Part shown: in pieces, positions 50,235 to 58,842 of the stretch
How positions within the stretch are numbered: position 1 is the stretch's first letter
Layout: each line of letters begins with the position of its first letter
DNA from: OCS155 cluster bacterium AG-349-E07
Lineage (GTDB): Bacteria > Actinomycetota > Acidimicrobiia > Actinomarinales > Actinomarinaceae
Assembly: GCA_003281085.1 (NCBI GenBank)
Contig: QCCZ01000001.1
Coordinates: 163,452 to 227,451, forward strand
DNA: 64,000 nt
Direction of reading: 5' to 3'
Program-made: the position numbers and the translations under genes
Notes under the pieces: generated by a model
Database searches by the model: none
The model's input: the letters and a program-made list of their open reading frames with translations, nothing else
Told to the model about the DNA's origin: nothing

Positions 50235-51808
50235 ACGAACAAAGATAAAGCTCTCCAGCCAAATAAATAAATTAAAATTACAAAAACTAAAAATAGTAGT
50301 ATTACAGCAATTCTTTTAAATAATGAATTCTCTATTATCAGACCCGCATCATCTGACTTAACTCTGGCTCTTAATAAAGTAACAAATCTCGCAAAAGGAA
50401 AATATTCGTCGGTTTTAAGATCAACAATAAGAGACTCTTTATTTTTAGAAAATGTATGGATTCCCTTGAACATCGAATTCTTAGATGGCTTTAATTCGCC
50501 AACTAAAGATTCTTTAAATTCATCAGGACTAAGCACCTCTATTTTGTTAAACACTAATGAGGTTCCGTAATCAGGGAAACAGTTTTGAGCAGGCCTAATT
50601 AGAGAATCTCCTTCTCTAAATATTGACCCACCACCACGGGAGTTACTTAAGTTAATTTTTACAGGATTTAGATTGTGCGGAGTCCATTTATCAAGTGGAT
50701 TTTTAGCATAAAATATATTTAGGTAAGAATGTCCTCCCATTCGCCCATCAGTTGCAAAAACGTACCAAGCATTATTATGCTCTACAATAGTTGGATCAAC
50801 ACCAGCAAAATCATTTACTACAGTGTTTGCTATCACAAGAGAACCTTTATGAATTTTATAAATTTCAATTTTATTACTTTGCGCACCCTCTGGTATTAAA
50901 TATGTTTCTCCTTCATATTCAAACATACAGGGATAAGAGTAATGAATATTATTTGAAGTTTTTACATCCTTTATACTTTTATCTTCAAAGCTATATTTTG
51001 CTAATTTTCCAGTCCCCAGAAAATAGTTAAATTTTTCAAAATATAATGAGTTTTCATTCTCAGAATAAAAAGGATCTGCTTTGAAGCTCCATGTACGATC
51101 ATTGAAAACCTTTTTCACCATAGATTCATCTATATAGTTCTCTCCAAAAATATCTAAAATTTTTGGATATGTGTAGATACTCCAAGAAGGGTAATTGAAA
51201 ATTAAAGAATAAAGTTTTTTAATTAAAGAAGATAGCCTAGAGCTTGAAACTGAAAGTGAGCTATCCATCAATTTTTTATAATTGGTACTCGTTGGAGTAT
51301 TTCTATTTGTAATTAAAAACTTTAAAGACTCTAGGTGTTTTGAAATAGATTTACTTTCATTAAACTTTGCCTCTTCAGTCCACGAAACATTAATGATTTT
51401 GTTTATACTCTTATTTCTCTGAGTTAAGTATGTAATAAATTTAAACTTATCGAAATCTCTTTCATAATACGATTTTTCAAACCTCTGATCACTATTTTCA
51501 TTACTAAAGTAAAAAATATTATCGCTGTATGTAAAACCTATGGGTGTTTCAGACAACCAAATCAAACTACCCGAGTATTGAGAATTTTCTATTATTGAAA
51601 CTCTATCAATCTCTTCAAACATTTCAGAAATATTTATTTTGAATAAGTTTTTACATAAAAACCGGACAAATGTAAAAGTAGGATAGAAATTTTTATGATT
51701 TGTTAAATATATTTTGTTTAGATTATTTTCTTTATACAGTTTGTCTATTAATTGATACTTCCAGTAACTGACTGTGTGTCTATCTATAACTACTGATGTT
51801 TTACTCAT
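50231..51808 (-). CDS. GINT1-type beta-propeller protein with C-terminal membrane helix
   Basis: 525 residues. The centre and C-terminal half (residues 220-460) match the N-terminal propeller domain of glucosamine inositolphosphorylceramide transferase (GINT1): SYPCMFEYEGETYLIPEGAQ, GVDPTIVEHNNAWYVFATDG, and RGGGSIFREGDSLIRPAQNC. This is a GH43-like five-bladed fold; in bacteria such domains often accompany formyltransferase or glycosyltransferase genes. A membrane helix lies at residues 498-520. The N-terminal 200 residues resemble part of the formyltransferase-like partner seen in those proteins, but weakly. Glycan modification is inferred. Confidence 0.62.
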   Translation of the reverse strand: MSKTSVVIDRHTVSYWKYQLIDKLYKENNLNKIYLTNHKNFYPTFTFVRFLCKNLFKINISEMFEEIDRVSIIENSQYSGSLIWLSETPIGFTYSDNIFYFSNENSDQRFEKSYYERDFDKFKFITYLTQRNKSINKIINVSWTEEAKFNESKSISKHLESLKFLITNRNTPTSTNYKKLMDSSLSVSSSRLSSLIKKLYSLIFNYPSWSIYTYPKILDIFGENYIDESMVKKVFNDRTWSFKADPFYSENENSLYFEKFNYFLGTGKLAKYSFEDKSIKDVKTSNNIHYSYPCMFEYEGETYLIPEGAQSNKIEIYKIHKGSLVIANTVVNDFAGVDPTIVEHNNAWYVFATDGRMGGHSYLNIFYAKNPLDKWTPHNLNPVKINLSNSRGGGSIFREGDSLIRPAQNCFPDYGTSLVFNKIEVLSPDEFKESLVGELKPSKNSMFKGIHTFSKNKESLIVDLKTDEYFPFARFVTLLRARVKSDDAGLIIENSLFKRIAVILLFLVFVILIYLFGWRALSLFV

Positions 51809-51840
51809 TATGAACTAGTTTATTTAATTAAATGAACTAT

Positions 51841-53709
51841 TTAAACTAAATGTTTTTTATGCCAACTTATTACGTGGTCGAACCTTTGTTTTCTATGAAC
51901 AGGCGTTCCAGACCTAGATAGCTCATGGCTTTCACCAGGAAACCTTAACATAGCTGTTTTTACACCTCTTTTTTTCAAGTTTGAAAACAGTTGCTCTGCT
52001 TGCTCTATTGGACATCTGTAGTCTTCTTGAGAGTGAATTATTAAAGTTGGTGTTTTTATATTTGATGCATATGTCATAGGACTCTTTTTTCTATATAGAT
52101 TTATATTTTTTGACATGTCATCGAGCAAATACATTTCTGGGAAACCTATTCCAATGTCAGATGTTCCAACCATAGTTTCCCAATTAAGTAAAGCCCGTTC
52201 AACAATTGCAGATTTAAAAGTATTTGGATTATGACTAATTATCCAAGATGTCATAAATCCACCATACGATCCGCCCATTATGCCATCTTTTTTATTGATT
52301 ATTCCCATCACTTTTTTCATTTTTTTAAACGAAGTAAGAACATCATGCATATCATTTACACCCCACTTGTTACCACAAACATCTCTTAAGAATTCATGGC
52401 CTCTTCCTGTAGAACCTCTAGGATTACAAGCAATTACATTGAAGCCCGCAGAGGCATAAGTTTGAAACTCATCAAAAAACGTAAATCCATATTGACTTGC
52501 AGGCCCACCATGAATGTTTAAGATTGTTGGTTTATCTTTTCCGACGAATATTCCCCAAGTATCAATTTTTGATTTACCTGTATCAATTCTTTCATATACG
52601 CAATCTCTTGTTTTAATGTTTTTAACAAAAAAATTATTGGCTTTTGATATTTTATTTAGCTCACCATCTTTTAGTTCATACACCTCGTCGGGACTTGAGA
52701 ATGAATTTGCTATTACATATGTGTTTCCATCGCTAAACGCAAAGTCTTTGATAGTGATGTTCTCATCAATTAAGTCAATTTTTTCAGTACCATTCCGAAG
52801 AAGTGTTTTTCCAGAGTCTTCATATAGAAAATAAAGAATAGATTCGTACACTTTCGCTTTAACTATATTTCTGTCAAACAATCTATATTTAAAGGAAACT
52901 TTGCCTGATTGAGAGAATTTTAAAATTGTAGTATTGGTAGGCCATTCAAATCTATTCCTTAAGCCAACAGCATGAAGTTCGTCTCCATAGTAAAACAAAT
53001 TTCCCATCATGCCTTTTGTAAATATATCTACAATTTTTTTATTTTTTAAAGTTCCAATTCTCTCCTCAAGCATTGTTCCTTTTGAATTATGCTTGTCATA
53101 AGAGAAAGTAAGAACACCATTATTTTCCACTAAAGAATCGATTGAAATAATATTATGTTTATCACCGTCTACAACCTTCTCAGATTTACCAGTTTCAAGG
53201 CTAACTTTGTAGACATTACCTCTTTTGTTATATATGATTCCTCTTGTATCAAATCTAAAAGGTAGATTCTCGTAGTACATAGGCTCTGAATCTTTTGATT
53301 CAATATTCTTAAATTCTTCATTCCACTCACTAGTAATCACATACAAAAACTTTCCATTATTACTCAGTAGATAGTTGTTGATACTTCCTTCAATTTCAAA
53401 AACTGAGCTTACAGATCTTCCTGACTGCATTTCAATCGTTGAAGATGCTTTTTTAGACTTACTCTTATCCTCAACAGACCTATTTGTTTTTACATAAAAA
53501 ATGTCATTGCTTCTCTTTGCGAATTTTGGATTACTAAAGTTATTATTGCCTGACTTAAATTTTCTCCAGTTTCCTTTGCTCATTCTCCAAAGTTCACTTA
53601 CATATGTATTAGATTCAAATTCCATACGAGTACTTTGCACGATTAAGTTTGAATCTTTAGCTACAAGATTTGATAAAGTGTTGAACAAATTTAAATTTTC
53701 TGATTTCAT
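51841..53709 (-). CDS. S9-family serine peptidase (prolyl oligopeptidase/acylaminoacyl peptidase)
   Basis: 622 residues: an N-terminal seven-bladed propeller-like region (to about 365) and a C-terminal alpha/beta hydrolase. Catalytic Ser in GIMGGSYGGFMTSWII, Asp in IIHSQEDYRCPIEQA, and His in FPGESHELSRSG. The HGGPASQYG oxyanion motif is present. The sizes match acylaminoacyl peptidases, which trim small peptides in the cytosol. It starts 9 nt after the symporter stop, so it may be in the TPP-controlled unit. Confidence 0.93.
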   Translation of the reverse strand: MKSENLNLFNTLSNLVAKDSNLIVQSTRMEFESNTYVSELWRMSKGNWRKFKSGNNNFSNPKFAKRSNDIFYVKTNRSVEDKSKSKKASSTIEMQSGRSVSSVFEIEGSINNYLLSNNGKFLYVITSEWNEEFKNIESKDSEPMYYENLPFRFDTRGIIYNKRGNVYKVSLETGKSEKVVDGDKHNIISIDSLVENNGVLTFSYDKHNSKGTMLEERIGTLKNKKIVDIFTKGMMGNLFYYGDELHAVGLRNRFEWPTNTTILKFSQSGKVSFKYRLFDRNIVKAKVYESILYFLYEDSGKTLLRNGTEKIDLIDENITIKDFAFSDGNTYVIANSFSSPDEVYELKDGELNKISKANNFFVKNIKTRDCVYERIDTGKSKIDTWGIFVGKDKPTILNIHGGPASQYGFTFFDEFQTYASAGFNVIACNPRGSTGRGHEFLRDVCGNKWGVNDMHDVLTSFKKMKKVMGIINKKDGIMGGSYGGFMTSWIISHNPNTFKSAIVERALLNWETMVGTSDIGIGFPEMYLLDDMSKNINLYRKKSPMTYASNIKTPTLIIHSQEDYRCPIEQAEQLFSNLKKRGVKTAMLRFPGESHELSRSGTPVHRKQRFDHVISWHKKHLV

Positions 53710-53718
53710 CTATTAATT

Positions 53719-55083
53719 CTATTTGGTAAATTTGTCTGCAACAAATGTAATTATGACTGATGATACTAAAGCAATAGCAAAAGTATTAAGATCAGCTAAT
53801 CCGTAAAGATCTGTTGGAACAAATAAACCACCAGGATTTTCTTCTAAATTAATAAACAAATATCTATACACAAACACTGAAATAAGAGAACCAACAAAAG
53901 GCAGAACAAGCAGAATATCTTTACTCGTTTTTTTAATTCTGTAAAAAGCAGGAAAAACAAGACTTGTTGCAAGAAGATCAGCAACTAAAAATACAGTAAA
54001 AATATTAGTTACTCTTGTTGAAGCAAAAAGAGCCAAGATAATAACTAATAAAGTTATATTATTAGCTTCTCTACTTCCTTTTTTAATTAAGTCTATAGAT
54101 ATAGTAGATGAGATGGCATTTTCCAGTGTATCAACGCTCGATGTTACCAAGAGAGTTGCTAAGGAGATTAAAACAAAGACAGTCATAGAATTTAAACTCA
54201 ATTGATTTATAAAGCTTAAAGTGGGAATCTCCAAACCTTTCCCAGCACCAACGGCACCCGCAATGCCTAATAGAAGAATTGTTATAAAAACCCCAAATCC
54301 TGAGTAGATACTAGCTTTTTTGATTGTCGTTTCATTCATAGCTGAGAAGGTTCTTTGCCAATAGCCAGTAGAAAATATTTCAGCTGCTGTAACTGCAATT
54401 ATTACTGCAAGTGCTGATTTCAAGCTGTATGTTTCAAAAGTATTTAATCCACCAAGTATTGCAAAATCTGCAATTTCGCTGATGTTATTTTGACTAAACC
54501 AAATACCAAATAAAAAGGTTAAAAGAAGTATTATTCCAATTCCTTGAATTTTATCTGTTAGATAAGAAGCTTTAAATCCTGACTTATTGAGATACAAAAA
54601 AGTAGTAGCTGCAACTAACGCTGCAATAACAATACCTGAAACATCTGAGATTGCCTCAAATAAATAACTTATTGATGCGAACTCTGCTATCAAGAATGCA
54701 CTCATGTAAATAACAGCTACTAAAGAAACAATTTTTTGTGCTACAGATCCGTATTTTTTTTCAACAAACTGAGCCAAAGTAACACCATTAGGAAGTAGTT
54801 TAGAAATTTTTGGGCCAAATATGTATATCAAAATAAAAGGAGTTGCAGCTGAGATTGCGTACCCATAAATATCATATCCAAGTCCATACCATGCAACTTC
54901 AGCTGGTGAAGTCAATATCCATAAACCCATGCCACTTGCGTAGAAACTCAAAGTCAACCCAAAAGTTTTTTCTGTCTTATCAAGTACAAAGTATTCGCTA
55001 TCAACTGTCTTAATATTTCTAGTAATAAGAAATACCATTACAAGCAATGTTGCAATTACAACATAAGCTATATTTGTATTCAT
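53719..55083 (-). CDS. thiV: Sodium:solute symporter for a thiamine precursor (ThiV-like)
   Basis: 454 residues with about 13 membrane helices of the SSS (SLC5) family; GLWILTSPAEVAWYGLGYDI and GYWQRTFSAMNETT are family landmarks. A TPP riboswitch lies just upstream, which assigns it to thiamine or its precursor rather than to sugars or proline. ThiV in SAR11 bacteria sits behind a TPP riboswitch and is thought to import the pyrimidine HMP. The same is the best guess here. ATG 55083 has GAAGGTGG upstream. Confidence 0.87.
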   Translation of the reverse strand: MNTNIAYVVIATLLVMVFLITRNIKTVDSEYFVLDKTEKTFGLTLSFYASGMGLWILTSPAEVAWYGLGYDIYGYAISAATPFILIYIFGPKISKLLPNGVTLAQFVEKKYGSVAQKIVSLVAVIYMSAFLIAEFASISYLFEAISDVSGIVIAALVAATTFLYLNKSGFKASYLTDKIQGIGIILLLTFLFGIWFSQNNISEIADFAILGGLNTFETYSLKSALAVIIAVTAAEIFSTGYWQRTFSAMNETTIKKASIYSGFGVFITILLLGIAGAVGAGKGLEIPTLSFINQLSLNSMTVFVLISLATLLVTSSVDTLENAISSTISIDLIKKGSREANNITLLVIILALFASTRVTNIFTVFLVADLLATSLVFPAFYRIKKTSKDILLVLPFVGSLISVFVYRYLFINLEENPGGLFVPTDLYGLADLNTFAIALVSSVIITFVADKFTK

Positions 55084-55124
55084 AAATAACCACCTTCAAT
55101 AGTTTGTAATGGGGATAAAAGTTA

Positions 55125-55203
55125 TGATTTCCCTTCGCTGGAATTACCCAACAGGTTCATACGGTCGGTTTTTACAACCCTCTCAGCTTTTGCTCCCGCT
55201 AAT
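55125..55203 (-). promoter_or_regulatory. TPP riboswitch (THI element)
   Basis: On the minus strand the sequence has GCTGAGAGGGTT, later GTATGAACCTGTTGGGTAAT and TCCAGCGAAGGGAA, the conserved helices and loops of the TPP aptamer. It ends about 40 nt before the symporter start. The expression platform is short; no strong terminator is obvious, so translational control is likely. Confidence 0.95.
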
Positions 55204-55263
55204 TTAATAATAGCGAAAATTGTCAACAAGAGTTATCTTTTTGAGAGCATTAGTATTTCAAGA

Positions 55264-56178
55264 GTGAAATCATCTACGAACACACCATTACAGCAGCCAA
55301 CATTACTCCAAACCATTGTTGCTATTTTTATTGCTGCATTTATGTGGGGAATGGGCAATGTGTTATCTAGAAGTCTTCTCATAGAAGGTATTAACGAAAT
55401 TTATCTTGTTACGGTAAGAGTTTGTTTGATTGGGTCTTTGTTATTTTTATACTATGCCATTTTTATTAGAGAACGATTTCAATCAACAATTTTTAAAGAA
55501 GCAACCATAACGGGGTTCTTTTCTGTGTTTTCAATTAGTTGGTTTTTTATATTTGCACTTCAATATATTTCTTCGGGTCTTGTGACCCTTCTCATAAGTT
55601 CCGCACCAGTATTTACTGTAATTTGGATAAAGCTGCTTTTAAAGGATGAAGAGATTTCAAAAACTAGATACTTAGCAATACTTGTAGGTTTTGCAGGTAT
55701 TGCATATTTATTTTTAAGACAGGAAACTGGGCTTTTAGATGAAGGAAGCATACTCCTTGGAGGAACGTTGGCGTTTTTTGGAGTTCAGTGTATTTCATTG
55801 GCAACAGTGTTAAATAGAAAGTACGCACCCAAATACAAGGTTGCTACCTGGTTGAGCTACCAATATCCATTGATGATTGTTGCATCATTAATTGCATATA
55901 TATTCTTTGATATTGAGGCGGAAACATTAAACCTATCTCAAGCTTTGAGGATAGCCGCTTTAGTTATTGCAAACTTAAGTGCATTTACAGCTTTTACCTG
56001 GTTAATAAGGAGAGTTAGTGCACTGCAAGTTGCTTCTGTTGACTATCTAGTACCTATTGTTGGAGTGACTGCAGGTGTAGTATTTTTAGGAGAATCTTTT
56101 AATACAAATATTTTTATTTCGGGAGTTTTTATTTTTATTTCACTGCTGCTTAATACTAAGGAAGAATTTTCAAGTTAA
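55264..56178 (+). CDS. EamA/DMT-family transporter
   Basis: 304 residues, ten membrane helices in two EamA halves (AAFMWGMGNVLSRSLLIEGI in the first, LAFFGVQCISLATVLNRKYA in the second). Such permeases move amino acids, nucleosides or vitamins. The start is GTG 55264 with TAGTAT ending 7 nt upstream, so probably leaderless. It diverges from thiV, but the TPP aptamer lies on the other strand, so no thiamine link is implied. Convergent with the uracil-DNA glycosylase gene (9-nt overlap). Confidence 0.88.
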   Translation: MKSSTNTPLQQPTLLQTIVAIFIAAFMWGMGNVLSRSLLIEGINEIYLVTVRVCLIGSLLFLYYAIFIRERFQSTIFKEATITGFFSVFSISWFFIFALQYISSGLVTLLISSAPVFTVIWIKLLLKDEEISKTRYLAILVGFAGIAYLFLRQETGLLDEGSILLGGTLAFFGVQCISLATVLNRKYAPKYKVATWLSYQYPLMIVASLIAYIFFDIEAETLNLSQALRIAALVIANLSAFTAFTWLIRRVSALQVASVDYLVPIVGVTAGVVFLGESFNTNIFISGVFIFISLLLNTKEEFSS

Positions 56179-56748
56179 ATTAAGTTCTTCCTTTACTTTT
56201 TTTAGATCTTGCCATGTTAGCCATTTAGGTTTACCTTTTTCTTTTGACGGATTTCGAAGTAAGTAAGATGGATGAAAAATAGGCATGTATTTAATATCAT
56301 CTTTTATTATCCATTTCCCTCTAATTTTTGATATTGGTTCAGCCACTTGAAGATAAGATTCTACAGCAGTTGAACCTGCCAGTACGATAACTTTTGGTTT
56401 AATAAGTCCAATTTGTTTTTCTAACCAAGGAATACACTCGGATACTTCATTTTTGTGTGGCTTTCTATTTCCTGGAGGCCTGCATTTAACAATATTTGAA
56501 ATGTAACAATCTTTATTTGTATCAATGCCAACCGATAAAAATGCTGAGTCCAACATTTTCCCAGCCCTTCCAACAAAAGCAACGCCTTGCTCATCTTCTT
56601 GTTGACCAGGTCCTTCACCTACTACAAACAGCTTAGAGTTTGGGTTTCCTCGACCAAATACTACATTTTTTCGTGTTGAAGAGAGAGAACATTTCATGCA
56701 TTTAATGCATTTGTTGTTTAAAGTTTGAAATTTTATTTGGTTAACCAT
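56170..56748 (-). CDS. Uracil-DNA glycosylase, family 4 (Fe-S)
   Basis: 192 residues. Fe-S Cys at KCIKCMKC (N-terminus), then CYISNIVKCRPP and ECIPWLEKQIG for the remaining ligands; active-site motifs GEGPGQQEDEQGVAFVGRAG and HPSYLLRNP. Family 4 enzymes excise uracil from DNA. The core GEGPGQQED is one residue different from the usual GEAPGxxED. It is the only repair gene in this part of the window. Confidence 0.93.
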   Translation of the reverse strand: MVNQIKFQTLNNKCIKCMKCSLSSTRKNVVFGRGNPNSKLFVVGEGPGQQEDEQGVAFVGRAGKMLDSAFLSVGIDTNKDCYISNIVKCRPPGNRKPHKNEVSECIPWLEKQIGLIKPKVIVLAGSTAVESYLQVAEPISKIRGKWIIKDDIKYMPIFHPSYLLRNPSKEKGKPKWLTWQDLKKVKEELNLT

Positions 56749-56785
56749 TGTATAAAAATACTAGCCATTTTTCATCAATTGAACA

Positions 56786-56816
56786 CCCTAGGATATTAGG
56801 TTCCTGGGGATTTTTG
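56786..56816 (+). terminator. Candidate rho-independent terminator (plus strand)
   Basis: CCCTAGG (56786-56792) and CCTGGGG (56803-56809) form a 7-bp stem with a U-G pair, followed by ATTTTTG. No plus-strand gene ends just before it, so it may end a long transcript from the EamA gene running antisense to the uracil-DNA glycosylase, or be incidental. Confidence 0.45.
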
Positions 56817-56937
56817 TATACCAACAAATCAGGGAGCGTTTGTTTTAATTACTAATTTTATTATCTACTAGAGTGTTAAATTTTTAGTAAATGAATTTTA
56901 AACAATAGGAAACTCAAGAAAAGACATAAAACGAGAA

Positions 56938-56987
56938 AACCCTTGAAAACTCCGCAATCTGTTTCCAGATTTCCTGCCTCAAGGGTT
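56938..56987. other. Long structured hairpin, possible ncRNA or terminator
   Basis: AACCCTTGA (56938-56946) pairs with TCAAGGGTT (56979-56987); inside, AATCTG and CAGATT pair around a TTTC loop (GAAA on the other strand). The minus-strand form has purine-rich internal loops (GGCAGGA, GCGGAG) and is followed by TTTTCTCGTTTT, which could terminate the nickel-transport transcript. The rest of 56749-57081 has no gene that I can support. Confidence 0.5.
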
Positions 56988-57081
56988 ATCTCTTATTACT
57001 TCTTGTAATGATTATCTATAAAGATTTTCTTCACAAAAAGTACTTTCAATATATACCTCTAAATAATAGAAATCAAAAAAA

Positions 57082-58020
57082 TTATGTGGAATTTTTCCCA
57101 CTCTCACGTCTCTTCATAAACATAGCTGTAATAATTGCTATCGATGCAATCCCAAGCAAAGCACTCAGAAATGTCGATACAAAATTATTATTGATAGTGC
57201 TTATTCCGTAATCTTCAAGTAAAAGCACTATGCCATCTGTTTCCTGAAAACCAAATTCTTCAGCAACAGATTCTAGGCCATCTGGGGAAGAGGAGGCAAA
57301 TGGTGTAATTAGACTCAGTAGTAAAATTAACATGATGAACAATCCATAAAAAGAAACAGCTCTCGTATTTTTATCTTCTCTATCGTAAGCGTATATAAGA
57401 TCTGGTCGAACCCTTATTAGCAATCCAACAATTAGAGCTGTGATTACTCCCTCTCCAAGTCCAATTAAAAAGTGAACCGATATCATTGCTATTAAAACTG
57501 TCCCAACCGGTATAGATATAGTTCCACCTAATATGTACTGAACCATAAACGCAATTGATGAAAAAACAACACTAACAATTCCAGACAAAACGCTGACAAT
57601 TATTAATGATGAAGAGGTTTTGCCAATAAACTTTATCCAATACTTCACGACGACCCAGGCGGTAACAGAGGTTACAATTGCCATATTCATCACATTTATT
57701 CCCAACGCACTTAGTCCACCATCTGCGAATAGAAGAGACTGAATTATTACAACCACTGAAAGACAGATTAAACCAAGCCTAGGCCCAAGAACTATGACAG
57801 CTAAAGCTCCTCCTAACAGATGGCCACTAGTTCCTGCGGCAACAGGAAAATTTATCATTTGTAAAACAAAAATTAAAGCAGTCATCATCCCAGTTAGAGC
57901 AATAAACTTATCAGCTATCAAGGAACTTGCAGATCTTATGTATGCCCACAAAGTTCCAAAGCTAATAACTCCCGTTGCTGCTGACACAGAAGCATTAATG
58001 AATCCGTCAGGTACATGCAT
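57082..58020 (-). CDS. nikMN: Nickel/cobalt ECF-type transporter component, NikMN/CbiM fusion
   Basis: 312 residues beginning MHVPDGFINASVSAATGV, the N-terminal metal-binding loop of CbiM/NikM proteins (His2 is a ligand). Helices follow (AAGTSGHLLGGALAVIVLG, metal path). The C-terminal 90 residues add a PDGLE/CbiN-type module (SSSPDGLESVAEEFGFQETD) with a final helix. An upstream palindrome fits a nickel-responsive Nur operator, so nickel is preferred over cobalt. The partner ATPase and T component are outside the window. Predicted leaderless from TAAACT (58027-58032 on minus). Confidence 0.86.
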   Translation of the reverse strand: MHVPDGFINASVSAATGVISFGTLWAYIRSASSLIADKFIALTGMMTALIFVLQMINFPVAAGTSGHLLGGALAVIVLGPRLGLICLSVVVIIQSLLFADGGLSALGINVMNMAIVTSVTAWVVVKYWIKFIGKTSSSLIIVSVLSGIVSVVFSSIAFMVQYILGGTISIPVGTVLIAMISVHFLIGLGEGVITALIVGLLIRVRPDLIYAYDREDKNTRAVSFYGLFIMLILLLSLITPFASSSPDGLESVAEEFGFQETDGIVLLLEDYGISTINNNFVSTFLSALLGIASIAIITAMFMKRRESGKNST

Positions 58021-58045
58021 AAGGTAAGTTTAGAAAAGGAATAAA

Positions 58046-58068
58046 TTATTGCAAATTATTTGCAATAA
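58046..58068. promoter_or_regulatory. Nur-like operator
   Basis: TTATTGCAAA, TTA, TTTGCAATAA is a perfect 23-bp palindrome whose core TTGCAA-N5-TTGCAA equals the actinobacterial Nur (nickel uptake regulator) consensus. It sits 26-48 bp upstream of the nikMN start and across its -35 region. Confidence 0.78.
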
Positions 58069-58070
58069 GA

Positions 58071-58811
58071 TTAAATTATCTGTTTTTCCCTCAACCATCT
58101 GTGTAGTTCACTCAACACAAATGGCCTAGTATCCTGATTTAGAATCTCATGCTTTGAATTTTCTACAGTTATAAACTCCACATTCTCCAATTGTTTAATA
58201 CCATTCGACGCCTTAATTGGAACGATAGTGTCATTTTCTCCGTGAAATAAAATTGTCGGTGTACTCAAGTTTTCAATATTATTATTTACAAATGTCTGGT
58301 TATCAATCAATTCTTTACCATATCTTGCAGTAACTGAGCGAAAAACAAGAGGATCCTGAAAATAATCTTCAACAACTTCTTTATCTGTTGAGAGATTTTT
58401 TTTACTGACAGATGATGGAAACCTAAATTTTGGAGCTATTTTGGAAATTATGATTGATAGTTTTTTTACTATGTTTGGATAATTGTCATCTAATGTAGGT
58501 GCTGAAAGAATTAAGTAGTCGGGGTCAAGTAGCCCACTCAGTATGGAATATAATGCAACTTGCCCACCAAAAGAGTGACCAAACAAAATTTTTGTTTCAC
58601 AATGCTCAATTTTCTTAAAAGAGGTTTGTAATACACTATCAACCTCTTCCCAAGAACTAATGTCTCCTTTGATTAAAGCATTTTCTCCATGACCTGGTAA
58701 ATCAATAAGGTGTGACTCGATACCAAGTTTTTCGAACCATTCTTTGTTGAGTCTATGTCTTTCTTTGTGTTCAAAAAAACCGTGAAATAATATCAGTCCA
58801 GTTTTACTCAT
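58071..58811 (-). CDS. Alpha/beta hydrolase (monoacylglycerol lipase-like)
   Basis: 246 residues. Nucleophile elbow LFGHSFGGQVALY, oxyanion HGF near the N-terminus (LILFHGFFEHKERHRLNKEW), catalytic Asp in FHGENDTIVPI and His in VENSKHEILNQD. Resembles lysophospholipase/monoglyceride lipases of the serine aminopeptidase S33 family. Cytosolic, substrate unknown. It diverges from the next gene with 31 bp between. Confidence 0.85.
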   Translation of the reverse strand: MSKTGLILFHGFFEHKERHRLNKEWFEKLGIESHLIDLPGHGENALIKGDISSWEEVDSVLQTSFKKIEHCETKILFGHSFGGQVALYSILSGLLDPDYLILSAPTLDDNYPNIVKKLSIIISKIAPKFRFPSSVSKKNLSTDKEVVEDYFQDPLVFRSVTARYGKELIDNQTFVNNNIENLSTPTILFHGENDTIVPIKASNGIKQLENVEFITVENSKHEILNQDTRPFVLSELHRWLREKQII

Positions 58812-58842
58812 TCTAATTATTAATTATATAGAATAATTGATA

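Noticed and set aside
56938-56987. Signal recognition particle RNA candidate
   Set aside because: The tetraloop and stem fit loosely, but the conserved 3' AGCAG element is absent.
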